The translations under genes and the position numbers were made by a program. Shown here piece after piece: positions 49,497 through 57,023 of a DNA stretch of 64,000 nucleotides (positions are counted from its first letter, which is position 1; every line of letters begins with the position of its first letter). The stretch lies in contig NZ_JAGPNL010000001.1 of NCBI RefSeq assembly GCF_018069565.1, forward strand, positions 1,674,001 through 1,738,000, given 5' to 3'. This stretch comes from Streptomyces tagetis. Its GTDB lineage: Bacteria; Actinomycetota; Actinomycetes; Streptomycetales; Streptomycetaceae. The notes under the pieces were generated by a model that saw only the letters and a list, made by a program, of their open reading frames with translations, was not told where the DNA came from and made no database searches.

Positions 49497-50417
49497 TCAG
49501 CCGGCGGGGTAGCGTCGCGCCATCGTCTCGCGCAGTATCCGCACGGACTCCCGCGGCGTCAGCGCCTCGTCGGCCAGCCGGTCCAGCGCGACCCGGTACT
49601 CCTCGGTCTCGTCCTGGTCCTCCAGGAAGTTGGCGCTCCTGATGTGCTCCAGGTAGACCACGTCGGGCAGGTCCACGCCGCCGAAACGCAGGTAGGTGAT
49701 GGGGATCGCGGGCGCCGACGCGTTCGTCACGTCCAGCGGCACGACCTGGAGCGTCACATGGGGCTGCTCCGCCATCGCCACCAGGTGCTCCAACTGCTCG
49801 CGCATGACCTCGCGGCTGCCCAGCACGCGCAGCAGCACCGACTCGTCGATGATCGCCCACAGTTGCGGGGCGTCCGTCCGGCGCAGCAGCTCGGCACGGC
49901 GCATCCGCAGCTCGACGCGGCGTTCCACCTCACAGGCGGGCGCGTTGGGCAGACCCCGCTCGACCACGGCACGGGTGTACGCGGCGGTCTGGAGCAGGCC
50001 CGGCACGTACTGGATCTCGAAGGTACGGATGGTCGCCGCGGCCTCCTGGAGGCCGACCAGGCGCTCGAACCACTCCGGCATCAGGCGCTTGTCGTACCGC
50101 TGCCACCAGCCGGGCTCACCGGCCCGGCCCAGCAGCTTGAGCAGCACCGACGCCTCGTAGACGTCCGTGCCGTAGAGCTTGAGGAGGGCGCGGACGTCCT
50201 TCTCGGTCGGGGGCCTGCGGCCCTTGCCCGACTCGATGCGGGAGAGCTTGGCCCCGCTGAAGCCCAGCTTGCGCGCCGCCTGGTCCTGCGAGAGGCCGGC
50301 GTCCTCGCGGAAACCCGCCAACTGCACACCGACGAGCATCTTCAGCAGAGTGGGAGCCGGCTCGACCCGGTCGAGGTAGGGTTCGAGACGGGAGATGCGA
50401 GGCGATGTGGTGGACAT
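49497..50417 (-). CDS. XRE-family helix-turn-helix regulator with DUF5753 (Scr1-like)
   Basis: A 306-residue protein. The N-terminal HTH (about 35-90) reads LAGFREDAGLSQDQAARKLG and FSGAKLSRIESGKGRRPP; the rest is DUF5753 (WQRYDKRLMPEWFERLVGLQ, IQYVPGLLQTAAYTRAVVER, PHVTLQVVPLDV). In Streptomyces such regulators work with a small DUF397 protein coded next to them; scr1/scr2 in S. coelicolor act on antibiotic production and development. Here the DUF397 gene lies 141 bases upstream on the same strand. ATG at 50417 with GGGAG six bases ahead. Confidence 0.93.
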   Translation of the reverse strand: MSTTSPRISRLEPYLDRVEPAPTLLKMLVGVQLAGFREDAGLSQDQAARKLGFSGAKLSRIESGKGRRPPTEKDVRALLKLYGTDVYEASVLLKLLGRAGEPGWWQRYDKRLMPEWFERLVGLQEAAATIRTFEIQYVPGLLQTAAYTRAVVERGLPNAPACEVERRVELRMRRAELLRRTDAPQLWAIIDESVLLRVLGSREVMREQLEHLVAMAEQPHVTLQVVPLDVTNASAPAIPITYLRFGGVDLPDVVYLEHIRSANFLEDQDETEEYRVALDRLADEALTPRESVRILRETMARRYPAG

Positions 50418-50558
50418 CCGTTGCTCCCAGCAGACCGGCAGACTTGAGAATCACACTATCTCACTCCACCGGTCCGCAGCGCATCAGCCCGTAGGAACAG
50501 GCTAGTTGGGCTCCGCTTGCCTCGGCGGCAACCCGGGTGGCGCCAGTGCGGCGTGGGA

Positions 50559-50786
50559 CTACAGCAGGTGGTCGAACTCCCCGTCCTTGGCCCCGGCGAC
50601 GAAGGCGGCGACCTCCGCGGAGGTGTAGACGAGGGCGGGGCCGTCGGGATCGCGGGAGTTGCGCAGGGCTATCCCCCCGTCGACGAGGGCGACCTCGACA
50701 CAGTTGCCCTCCGCGTTGCTGTGCCGACTCTTCATCCAGCAGGCGTCCAGCGAACTGGCCTGCACTCCGTTGCGCACTGGTGGCAC
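50559..50786 (-). CDS. DUF397 protein, partner of the XRE regulator
   Basis: A 75-residue small protein. The DUF397 signature is WMKSRHSNAEGNCVEVALVD followed by ALRNSRDPDGPALVYTSAEV and AFVAGAKDGEFDHLL. DUF397 proteins act as antagonists or co-factors of DUF5753-type XRE regulators. GTG at 50786 is set by AAGGAG seven bases upstream; an open frame further upstream is not needed. Divergent from the RsbW-like ATPase gene at 50967. Confidence 0.92.
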   Translation of the reverse strand: MPPVRNGVQASSLDACWMKSRHSNAEGNCVEVALVDGGIALRNSRDPDGPALVYTSAEVAAFVAGAKDGEFDHLL

Positions 50787-50966
50787 CGCAGTTCTCCTTG
50801 CCGTTCGGGGGAGCGGGCCGTACCGCGCCGGCCCTCGCACGCTCCCAGCCGATTTTTTCGCGCAATTTCTCGTGCAATTGCACGCGAGCGCTGTCAGCGT
50901 GGATAATAGCCGTGGCGTCAACCCCTGGTTCGGCGCCCCGTCCTGACGTCGTATCAGGGAGTTGTC

Positions 50967-51536
50967 GTGTCGTCATCTGCGCACCGAACGCTCCGGTCAC
51001 CCGGCGACCCCGCTTCGGGGACAGGTGTGGCGAGCCGGTTCGGTGGCCCTCCGCACGCGGTGCGGCCGGGCGCGTGGCCGTCCCCCGATCACCGTGCCAA
51101 GCACCATCCGCCCGCCGCCCGGCCCACCTCGGCGGCGCTCCGCATCACCTGCACCAGGGAGGGATTCGCCCGCGCCAGGGCCTTCACCCGGGACACGTTG
51201 CGCGCCTGGTCGCTGGAGCACCGCGGCGACGACGCCGTCCTGGTCCTCACCGAACTCGCCACCAACGCCGTCGCGCACGCCGTCCCCCCGGCGGGGGCGT
51301 CCGGGTCCCCCGAGGTCCGGCTCGGCCTCGTCCTCGACCCCGGCTACCTGACGCTGACCGTCTCGGACCCCGGGGAGGACGCGCCCGTGTTCCTCCCGTC
51401 CGACGAGTCGGCCCTGCGGGAGCACGGACGCGGGCTGGGCATCGTCGACGCGCTGTCGGAGGTGTGGGGCTGGACCCCGAGGTCTCCGGCCGGCAAGACC
51501 GTCTGGGCCAAGCTGCCCACTCGTCCCCTGACTTGA
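50967..51536 (+). CDS. RsbW/SpoIIAB-like ATP-binding regulatory protein
   Basis: A 189-residue protein with a single GHKL ATPase domain (about 60-185). N box VLVLTELATNAVAHAVPP, G1 VSDPGEDAPV and G2 REHGRGLGIVDALSEVWG are present. The first 55 residues are Pro/Gly-rich and poorly structured. Such small ATPases act as anti-sigma kinases or as partners in conservon-like signalling systems, and are often found beside XRE/DUF397 genes. GTG at 50967 with GGGAG six bases upstream. No anti-anti-sigma gene adjoins. Confidence 0.88.
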   Translation: MSSSAHRTLRSPGDPASGTGVASRFGGPPHAVRPGAWPSPDHRAKHHPPAARPTSAALRITCTREGFARARAFTRDTLRAWSLEHRGDDAVLVLTELATNAVAHAVPPAGASGSPEVRLGLVLDPGYLTLTVSDPGEDAPVFLPSDESALREHGRGLGIVDALSEVWGWTPRSPAGKTVWAKLPTRPLT

Positions 51537-51564
51537 CCCGACTGCCGCGGAAGGGCCCCACACC

Positions 51565-52110
51565 ATGCGCAGCGCTCAGACACCACGGCCGAGCACCGAG
51601 CGCACCGGCCGCACCACAGCACCGACCGGACCGGCCCGGACCGCACCCCTGACGGGGCTGGACCGGGTCCCCTGGAACGAGATCAAGGACTCCAGCGGTT
51701 CCGCCGCCGCCATCCCGCGCCTCCTGCAAAAGGTGGCCGGAGGCGACCCGGAGACCGCCGGCGCCGCCCTCCGCGATCTGCGGAAGCGTATCTGCCAGTA
51801 CGGTTTCGTCGTCGAGCAGGCGACCGCCGCGACCGTGCCCTTCCTGTGGGAGCTGGCACAGCGGCCCCAGGTGAGTTGCCGGGCGCAGATCATCCGGCTC
51901 CTGAAGAACATCGCCGACGCCCGGCAGTGGGAGACCACCGCCAGCGCCTATCCCAAGCTCCTCAACCACCGGGACAACCCGGTGGCCTGGGAGCGTGCGG
52001 CGCGGCAGGCGGTCCGCGCCCGGCGCGAGGCCCTGCCGCGGCTCCTGGCGGAGGGCGACAGCGAGATCAGCCGTGCCACGTCGGAGCTGGCCCGCACGAT
52101 CGGAGACTGA
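51565..52110 (+). CDS. Hypothetical HEAT-like helical protein
   Basis: A 181-residue soluble protein. After a Thr/Pro-rich start, LDRVPWNEIKDSSGSAAAIPRLL and DPETAGAALRDLRKRICQYGFV, then EQATAATVPFLWELAQRPQV form repeated helical pairs as seen in HEAT-repeat proteins of Streptomyces (the pattern W-x-x-I/L...A-x-x-x-P-x-L...A-T-x-x-x-V-P-F-L). Such proteins usually bind other proteins; some relatives are thought to be immunity proteins, which is only a suggestion here. It follows the ATPase by 28 bases and may share its transcript. Confidence 0.72.
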   Translation: MRSAQTPRPSTERTGRTTAPTGPARTAPLTGLDRVPWNEIKDSSGSAAAIPRLLQKVAGGDPETAGAALRDLRKRICQYGFVVEQATAATVPFLWELAQRPQVSCRAQIIRLLKNIADARQWETTASAYPKLLNHRDNPVAWERAARQAVRARREALPRLLAEGDSEISRATSELARTIGD

Positions 52111-52498
52111 CCCGCGCCCTCCACGGGGGAGAAGGCGCGGGTCTCCCGCCCGCCCGTCCCGGACGGCCGGGCGAAGGGGGGGAGCGGTCCGGCGGGGACG
52201 GCGGCGCGGGTGCGCCCGCCCGTCCCCGCCGGAACGCGCGGCCGTGTCCGCGCGCCGTTTCTCTGTCCTTATATATAGGGGACGCTGCGCGGCCTCACCG
52301 TCCGGAACACCCGCGGTATGTCCGTCCGTTGATCGCACTCTGAGATTCCGCCCTTTTTCCGCCAGTTCGCCAGGTGATTTCGCTGTCGTCTGGTCAAAAG
52401 GCAGCGGGTTTTGGTCAATTGTGTGCAGTGGCGTGCATGGTGTGAATGTTTCTGCCGGGTTCGGGCATACGCAGCGCAAATCGAGAGAGGGGCGCTTC
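52111..52498. other. Unusually A+T-rich intergenic region
   Basis: No gene is supported in 388 bases. TTATATATAG at about 52268 and a stretch from 52330 to 52480 (GGTTTTGGTCAATTGTGTGC and neighbours) are much richer in A+T than the rest of the window. It must carry the promoter of the DUF5133 gene and perhaps several; AGAGAGGGG precedes that gene's GTG. Confidence 0.5.
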
Positions 52499-52759
52499 GT
52501 GCTCGAACCGGACCCAAAGGTCGTCAGGGAGTTGCTGACGCGGTACGCGTCACTGCGCATCGCTCAGGCGGAGAGGGAGCGGCCGGCCGCGGCCCGCGAA
52601 CTGGCGGACGTCAGCTACACGCTCTGCGTGATGATGGCGACGACCGGCATCCACGACGCGGTGGCCAAGGCGGACGAGCTGCTGGCCAAGGGACGCCCGC
52701 CGACCGCCGCCCACGCGGCGGACGCGGGCGGGGAGAGCGACCTGTCACTGGCGGTCTGA
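52499..52759 (+). CDS. DUF5133 protein
   Basis: Eighty-six residues. LEPDPKVVRELLTRYASLRI, AQAERERPAAARELADVSYT and LCVMMATTGIHDAVAKADELL match the DUF5133 family, small helical actinobacterial proteins of unknown function. GTG at 52499 follows AGAGAGGGG at about seven bases; the frame is open further upstream only through A+T-rich non-coding DNA. Similar genes in Streptomyces often stand alone behind long control regions, as here. Confidence 0.82.
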   Translation: MLEPDPKVVRELLTRYASLRIAQAERERPAAARELADVSYTLCVMMATTGIHDAVAKADELLAKGRPPTAAHAADAGGESDLSLAV

Positions 52760-52883
52760 GACCGCCGCACCGGATCGACGGGGGGAGACGCGCGCGGCGC
52801 GGCTCCCCCCACCGCCGTCCGGGCCGCCCGCGCCCCGGAAACCCGGTGGCGCCCCCGGGCGCCGGGCCGTCAGCATGGCACGC

Positions 52884-53444
52884 ATGAGCGACCGACCCGA
52901 ACGATGGACCGAGGCCACCGTCCACCCCGACATGTGGACCGACCCGGACAAGGACCCCCGTGACAACGAGGGCCCCGGCCCCGACGGCGAACTCGCCACC
53001 CTCCTGGAGTGCCTGACCAACTACCGCCTGACCCTGCGGATGAAGTGCGAGGGCCTGGACGCCGGCCAACTGGCCCGCCGCTCGGTCCCGCCGTCGACCA
53101 TGTCCCTCCTCGGCCTCCTGCGCCACCTCGCCGAGGCAGAACGCGACTGGCGCAACTGGATCAGCGACGGCGACCCCCTGCCCAAGCTGTACGGAGCGCG
53201 GGACGCCGACTTCCACGGAGCCGTCGCCGACCAGGCCCTCGTCGACGCCGCCCACGCCGACCTGGAGCGCGAGCAGGCCGCCACCGACGCCGCGCTGGCC
53301 GCCCACGCGGACCTGGGCACACGGCTCGGCGAGCAGGGCATCGCCGTCCGCGAGCTGCACGTGCACCGCATCGACGAGTACGCCCGCCACTGCGGCCACG
53401 CCGACCTGCTGCGCGAGTGCGTCGACGGACGCGTCGGCCAGTGA
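52884..53444 (+). CDS. DinB-family protein (DUF664)
   Basis: A 186-residue four-helix-bundle protein. LLECLTNYRLTLRMKCEGLD, LLGLLRHLAEAERDWRNWI and the late VRELHVHRIDEYARHCGHAD supply the three histidines of the metal site typical of DinB/mycothiol-dependent maleylpyruvate isomerase-like proteins. Members use mycothiol or bacillithiol in detoxifying transferase reactions. ATG at 52884 is preferred; one at 52875 is possible. CAGCAT seven bases ahead hints at a leaderless transcript. Confidence 0.88.
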   Translation: MSDRPERWTEATVHPDMWTDPDKDPRDNEGPGPDGELATLLECLTNYRLTLRMKCEGLDAGQLARRSVPPSTMSLLGLLRHLAEAERDWRNWISDGDPLPKLYGARDADFHGAVADQALVDAAHADLEREQAATDAALAAHADLGTRLGEQGIAVRELHVHRIDEYARHCGHADLLRECVDGRVGQ

Positions 53445-53695
53445 CGCGCCCCGGCGCGGCCCCGGCCCGCGCGGGGGCGGCGCGCGGCGCCACGGGGGCC
53501 GCGGACGCGCCGGCGGCGGCCCTGGCACGATTCCGGCGGAAGCTGTCGTTTCCGCCTCTGGGACGGACACGGGACGTTTCCTAGCCTGGCTCCGGCGACA
53601 TCGGGCGCCCCTTCCCACGGGGCGCCGCGCTCGCCCGCCGACCCGCCCCGCCGTGCCTGCCGCACCGCCCGATCCGTTCCGGAGCCCCACCCCCG

Positions 53696-54169
53696 ATGAC
53701 CAAGCTCCTGCTGTCCCTCCACGTCCTGGCCGCCATCGTGGCCATCGGCCCCGTCACCGTCGCGGCCAGCATGTTCCCGCCCGCCGCCCGCCGGGCGGCC
53801 CTGCCCGACGGCGCCGGGACGGACCCGGACGGGACCGGCACCGTACGCCTGCTGCACCGCATCTGCCGCGTCTACGCCGCCCTCGGCGTGAGCGTCCCCG
53901 TCCTCGGCCTCGCCACCGGCGCCGCCATGGGCGTCCTCGGGGACGGCTGGCTCATCACCTCCATCGCCCTCACCACGGCCGCCGCCGGCCTCCTGATCGC
54001 CTTCGTCCTGCCCCGCCAGGAGGAACTGCTGGAGCAACTGGCCGGCGGACAGGCCGTCGAACGCGCCCGCACCGCCCGGCTCGCCCTGTTCACCGGGCTG
54101 TTCAACCTGCTCTGGGCCACCGTCACCGTGCTCATGGTCGTCCGCCCCGGCTCCACGACCGGCGCCTGA
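53696..54169 (+). CDS. DUF2269-like integral membrane protein
   Basis: A 157-residue protein with four predicted membrane helices (about 4-27, 68-88, 91-110 and 132-150). LLLSLHVLAAIVAIGPVTVAASMF is the characteristic first helix with a conserved histidine. DUF2269 proteins have no established role; the histidines in the helices suggest a possible haem or metal site. It lacks an obvious operon partner. The 251-base gap upstream holds only G+C-rich spacer and a likely promoter near GACGTTTCCTAGCCT. Confidence 0.78.
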   Translation: MTKLLLSLHVLAAIVAIGPVTVAASMFPPAARRAALPDGAGTDPDGTGTVRLLHRICRVYAALGVSVPVLGLATGAAMGVLGDGWLITSIALTTAAAGLLIAFVLPRQEELLEQLAGGQAVERARTARLALFTGLFNLLWATVTVLMVVRPGSTTGA

Positions 54170-54276
54170 ACCGCCCCCGCACCTCGGCGGAATGGGCGCG
54201 ACCGCCCAGCGGGACGCCTAGACTGCTCAGTCGCGCCTCCGAGCGGGGGCGAACGACACGAAAGGCGCGTTGACGG

Positions 54277-54492
54277 GTGTTCCAGGATTCCCCCATCTAC
54301 GACCGACTCGTCGCCGAATGCGGCGATGTGCCCACGCAGGTGCGCCGGGAGGCCGAGCGCGTGACCCGGGAACTGGAGGTCGTCCTGCGATCACCGCACG
54401 CCCCCGGTCACCTGCCCGGCACCGACCGCCCTCCCTCCCCGGGCGCCGGCTGGCAGCGCACCGCCCTGCTGCCCGGCCCGCGTCCCGCCTGA
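54277..54492 (+). CDS. Small conserved hypothetical protein
   Basis: Seventy-one residues from GTG 54277. MFQDSPIYDRLVAECGDVPT and QVRREAERVTRELEVVLRS form a helical first half resembling many Streptomyces small proteins of unknown function; the second half (PPSPGAGWQRTALLPGPRPA) is disordered. Spacing to the GAAAGG Shine-Dalgarno is about 11 bases. It ends convergent to the graspetide ligase gene with a hairpin (54495-54523) between them. Confidence 0.68.
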   Translation: MFQDSPIYDRLVAECGDVPTQVRREAERVTRELEVVLRSPHAPGHLPGTDRPPSPGAGWQRTALLPGPRPA

Positions 54493-54494
54493 CC

Positions 54495-54523
54495 GGCCCC
54501 GGACGGCGGCGCCGCCCGGGGCC
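54495..54523. terminator. Hairpin between convergent genes
   Basis: GGCCCCGG (54495-54502) and CCGGGGCC (54516-54523) pair, with GGCGGC/GCCGCC inside, giving a long G+C stem next to both stop codons. Confidence 0.6.
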
Positions 54524-54535
54524 CGGCGCCCCGGA

Positions 54536-55519
54536 TCAGCACGCCGTCGTCCGGGTACGGGGAGCGGCCACCGGCTGCTCCGCACCCGGACGGGACAGCC
54601 ACTCGGCGATCGAGCGGGCGATCGGCTGGCCCGTGTCCACCTCCACGAAACCGAACTGGCCCGACTGGTTGCACTCCAGGAACCACCAGGTGCCCTCGCC
54701 GTCCTCGGCGAAGTCGAAGGCCCCGTAGGCCAGTCGCGCCTCGCGCAGGTAGGCGCGGACCCCGTCGGCCACGTACCGCGGCACCGCGGTACGCCGCCAC
54801 GGCTCGCGCGACGCGGCGAACCGGACGTCCACCTCCTCCGGATCGCCCGGCGACAGCACCGCCTTGCGGGCCGCGAGCAGCCGCTTGCCGACGGCGGTCA
54901 GCCGGATGTCCGCCCGCTTGACGACCCGGCGTTGCAGCAGCGTCGGACCGTGGGCGACGGCGGAGAAGTCCGCCCCCGGCGGCACCCTGCTCGTCGGCAC
55001 CGCCCTCGGCGGGTCCTGCGGATGCGCCCCCGAGACCGGCTTGACCACCAGATCCGGATAACGGCCGGCGAACTCCCGCGCCGCCCCCGGGAACGTCGTG
55101 ATCAGCGTGGGCGGCACCGGCAGCCCGCACCGCTGGGCCAGCCGCAACTGCCAGGGCTTGTGACGGGCCCGGTGCGCCGCGTCCGGATCGTTCATCCACC
55201 GGGCCCCGCTGCCCCGGAGCATCCCGTACAGTGCCTGCGAGGACTCCTCCGCCAGCCACGGGGACGGATGGACGGCCCCGCTCGCCGCCCCGCCCGGCCG
55301 TCGCACCCACACCGAGCGCAGCGCGGCGAGGTTCACCAGCCGCCCGCCCGCGGCGAGATGGCCCCGGAAGGAGCCGTGCGCGAACTCGCCGGAGAGCCCG
55401 GCCGACACCGTCAGATCGGCCGGATCGAGCCGCACCACCGGCATGCCCGACGCGTTCAGATGAACCACCACCATGTCGGCGGTGACGTCCTCTTCACAGG
55501 TGAGGATCAACACGGTCAT
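54536..55519 (-). CDS. tgmB: ATP-grasp ribosomal peptide maturase (graspetide ligase)
   Basis: A 327-residue ATP-grasp enzyme of the MvdD/TgmB group. The N-terminal part (VLILTCEEDVTADMVVVHLNASG, VWVRRPG) is the pre-grasp domain; ATP-binding elements are PDLVVKPVSGA, GPTLLQRRVVKRADIRLTAVG and the metal/catalytic YGAFDFAEDGEGTWWFLECN with NQSGQFGFVEVDTG. Such enzymes phosphorylate Asp/Glu side chains of a precursor and join them to Ser, Thr or Lys, making omega-ester or omega-amide rings. The matching precursor gene ends 16 bases upstream. ATG at 55519. No methyltransferase or acetyltransferase accompanies the pair. Confidence 0.92.
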   Translation of the reverse strand: MTVLILTCEEDVTADMVVVHLNASGMPVVRLDPADLTVSAGLSGEFAHGSFRGHLAAGGRLVNLAALRSVWVRRPGGAASGAVHPSPWLAEESSQALYGMLRGSGARWMNDPDAAHRARHKPWQLRLAQRCGLPVPPTLITTFPGAAREFAGRYPDLVVKPVSGAHPQDPPRAVPTSRVPPGADFSAVAHGPTLLQRRVVKRADIRLTAVGKRLLAARKAVLSPGDPEEVDVRFAASREPWRRTAVPRYVADGVRAYLREARLAYGAFDFAEDGEGTWWFLECNQSGQFGFVEVDTGQPIARSIAEWLSRPGAEQPVAAPRTRTTAC

Positions 55520-55535
55520 CGTGCGCGGTCCGTGG

Positions 55536-55727
55536 TCAGTCGTCGAAGTGGGTCTTCGACCCCGCGGTGGAGACCGTGGTCCCCAACTCCCGCAACAGCG
55601 AGTGGTCGCGGGCGGCGACCCGGCCGTCACGGAGCACGTTCAACTGCAGCCCGCAGTCGTAGACATACGGAGTGGTGGCGTCCGACTCCACCGCCGGTCG
55701 TGCGTAGTTGAGCGCGAACGGTTGCAT
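55536..55727 (-). CDS. tgmA: ATP-grasp-modified RiPP precursor (graspetide)
   Basis: Sixty-three residues. The leader begins MQPFALNYARPAVE, whose PFALNYARP helix is the maturase recognition motif of this class, followed by TPYVYDCGLQLNVLRDGRVA. The C-terminal TTVSTAGSKTHFDD is the likely core: Thr/Ser/Lys as ring donors and the final two Asp as acceptors. One cysteine (YDCGL) lies outside the core. AGGGAG precedes the ATG. The gene is directly followed by the ATP-grasp ligase, so this is a complete minimal cluster. No leader peptidase or exporter adjoins. Confidence 0.9.
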   Translation of the reverse strand: MQPFALNYARPAVESDATTPYVYDCGLQLNVLRDGRVAARDHSLLRELGTTVSTAGSKTHFDD

Positions 55728-55847
55728 CGTCTCTCCCTTGTCGGTGCCGCGCCGAGCAAGCGATGGTCCCTGGTGCGCCGTCGCCCGGTTCGCCGACTTG
55801 CTTCGGCTCCCAGAGACTTATACGAGTCGAACGGGTGAATGGTTTCC

Positions 55848-56189
55848 TCACGGAGCGTAGTCGTGGGGCGGTTCCGCGCCCGTCTCCTTGCCGCCGCCCC
55901 GCCGCCCGGCCGTGAGCCCGCCCCGTTCGCCGAGGGAACCGCGCATCGAGCGCAGGGCGAGGAGCAGCACGCCGATGTCGTCCAGATAGACCGGATCGGG
56001 CATCAGGTCGGTGGGGAGGACCAGATAGAGGACGGCACCCCAGAACACCCAGCGGGGGCCGGTGGGCAGCCCGGCCCGCAGGAGGTCGCGCCGGGTGCGG
56101 ACCAGCCGTACCAGCACGGCCACAGCCGCCGCCAGGGCCGCCACGGCGAGCACCACCGCGACCGCGATCACCACTGTGGTCGTATCCAC
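55848..56189 (-). CDS. DUF1232 (YkvA-like) membrane protein
   Basis: A 113-residue protein with two membrane helices (about 5-27, TVVIAVAVVLAVAALAAAVAV, and 46-62). WVFWGAVLYLVLPTDLMPDPVYLDDIGVL is the DUF1232 signature (Y-x-x-x-P-x-D-x-x-P-D). Function is unknown. GTG at 56189 with GAGGAGGGG just upstream. It is 121 bases upstream of the graspetide precursor on the same strand, but DUF1232 is not a known graspetide partner, so co-transcription may be chance. Confidence 0.88.
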   Translation of the reverse strand: MDTTTVVIAVAVVLAVAALAAAVAVLVRLVRTRRDLLRAGLPTGPRWVFWGAVLYLVLPTDLMPDPVYLDDIGVLLLALRSMRGSLGERGGLTAGRRGGGKETGAEPPHDYAP

Positions 56190-56396
56190 CCCACCCCTCC
56201 TCACGGTGCCCGGCACACGCGTCATCCGGCGCATTCCCGGTCCGGCCCGCGTCATGGGTGCTTTTCGAGTCTCTCATCCGCCCGGCCCCTCCCGGCTGGC
56301 GCGCGGCGCCGGACACGCCCGTAATGGGCCACGCAAGGCGTGTCGCGCATCGGGGACGCAGGAAGCGGCCGCAGGTTCCCATCCCACGGAGAGCAC

Positions 56397-56972
56397 ATGA
56401 CCACCGGCTCGACAGCCCCCCGCACCACCGGATGCCTCATGGCGCAGGACGGTCCGCCGTCCGGGGCCACCACCTCGGGCACCGGCACCCACCCGCTGCC
56501 GGCCCCCGGACCCGACCCCGACGCGGAGGCCGGACCACGGGATACCGCCGGACCGCGGGATACCGCCGGACCACGGGGGGCCGCCCGGACGCTGCCCGCA
56601 ACGGACGGCGCGCGCCAGGCGGTCCGGGCCGTGACGGCCCTCGCCGCGTGCGGAGTGGCCCATTTCCCGCTGCACCGGCACGGCATGTCCGTGCGCGCCT
56701 TCGCCGTCGTGCTGGCGCTGTCGGCGCTCAGCCTGGCCCTCGCGCTGCTGCTGACCGTCCGCCCCTCCGGCCCGGTGCTCCTGCTGGCGGCCCTGCTCCC
56801 CGCGGCGCCGGCCGCGGCCGGCCTGTACGGGAACGTCCACCCCTCGGGGTCCGTGTCCCGGGCGCTGGAGCTGACGCTCGCGCCCGCCTGGGCGGCCTCC
56901 GCGCTCGCCGCCGCTGCCTCGCTGACCGCGCTCACCGCCCTGTGGGCCCGCACGGTCCGCCCCGCCGGCTGA
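56397..56972 (+). CDS. Hypothetical membrane protein
   Basis: A 191-residue protein. The first 80 residues are Gly/Pro/Thr-rich and disordered, with a short tandem repeat AGPRDTAGPRDTAGPRGA coded by 18-base DNA repeats at 56532-56580. About four hydrophobic helices follow (TALAACGVAHFPLHRHG region, AFAVVLALSALSLALALLLT, VLLLAALLPAAPAAAGLY, PAWAASALAAAASLTALTAL). I recognise no family. ATG at 56397 with GGAGAG upstream. Confidence 0.6.
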   Translation: MTTGSTAPRTTGCLMAQDGPPSGATTSGTGTHPLPAPGPDPDAEAGPRDTAGPRDTAGPRGAARTLPATDGARQAVRAVTALAACGVAHFPLHRHGMSVRAFAVVLALSALSLALALLLTVRPSGPVLLLAALLPAAPAAAGLYGNVHPSGSVSRALELTLAPAWAASALAAAASLTALTALWARTVRPAG

Positions 56973-56979
56973 CCGACCC

Positions 56980-57013
56980 GCGCCGGGCCCTCTCACCCGA
57001 GGCGGCCCGGCGC
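56980..57013. terminator. Hairpin terminator in convergent junction
   Basis: GCGCCGGGCC (56980-56989) pairs perfectly with GGCCCGGCGC (57004-57013) across a 14-base loop, right between the two stop codons. Confidence 0.75.
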
Positions 57014-57023
57014 CGGCGCGCGC

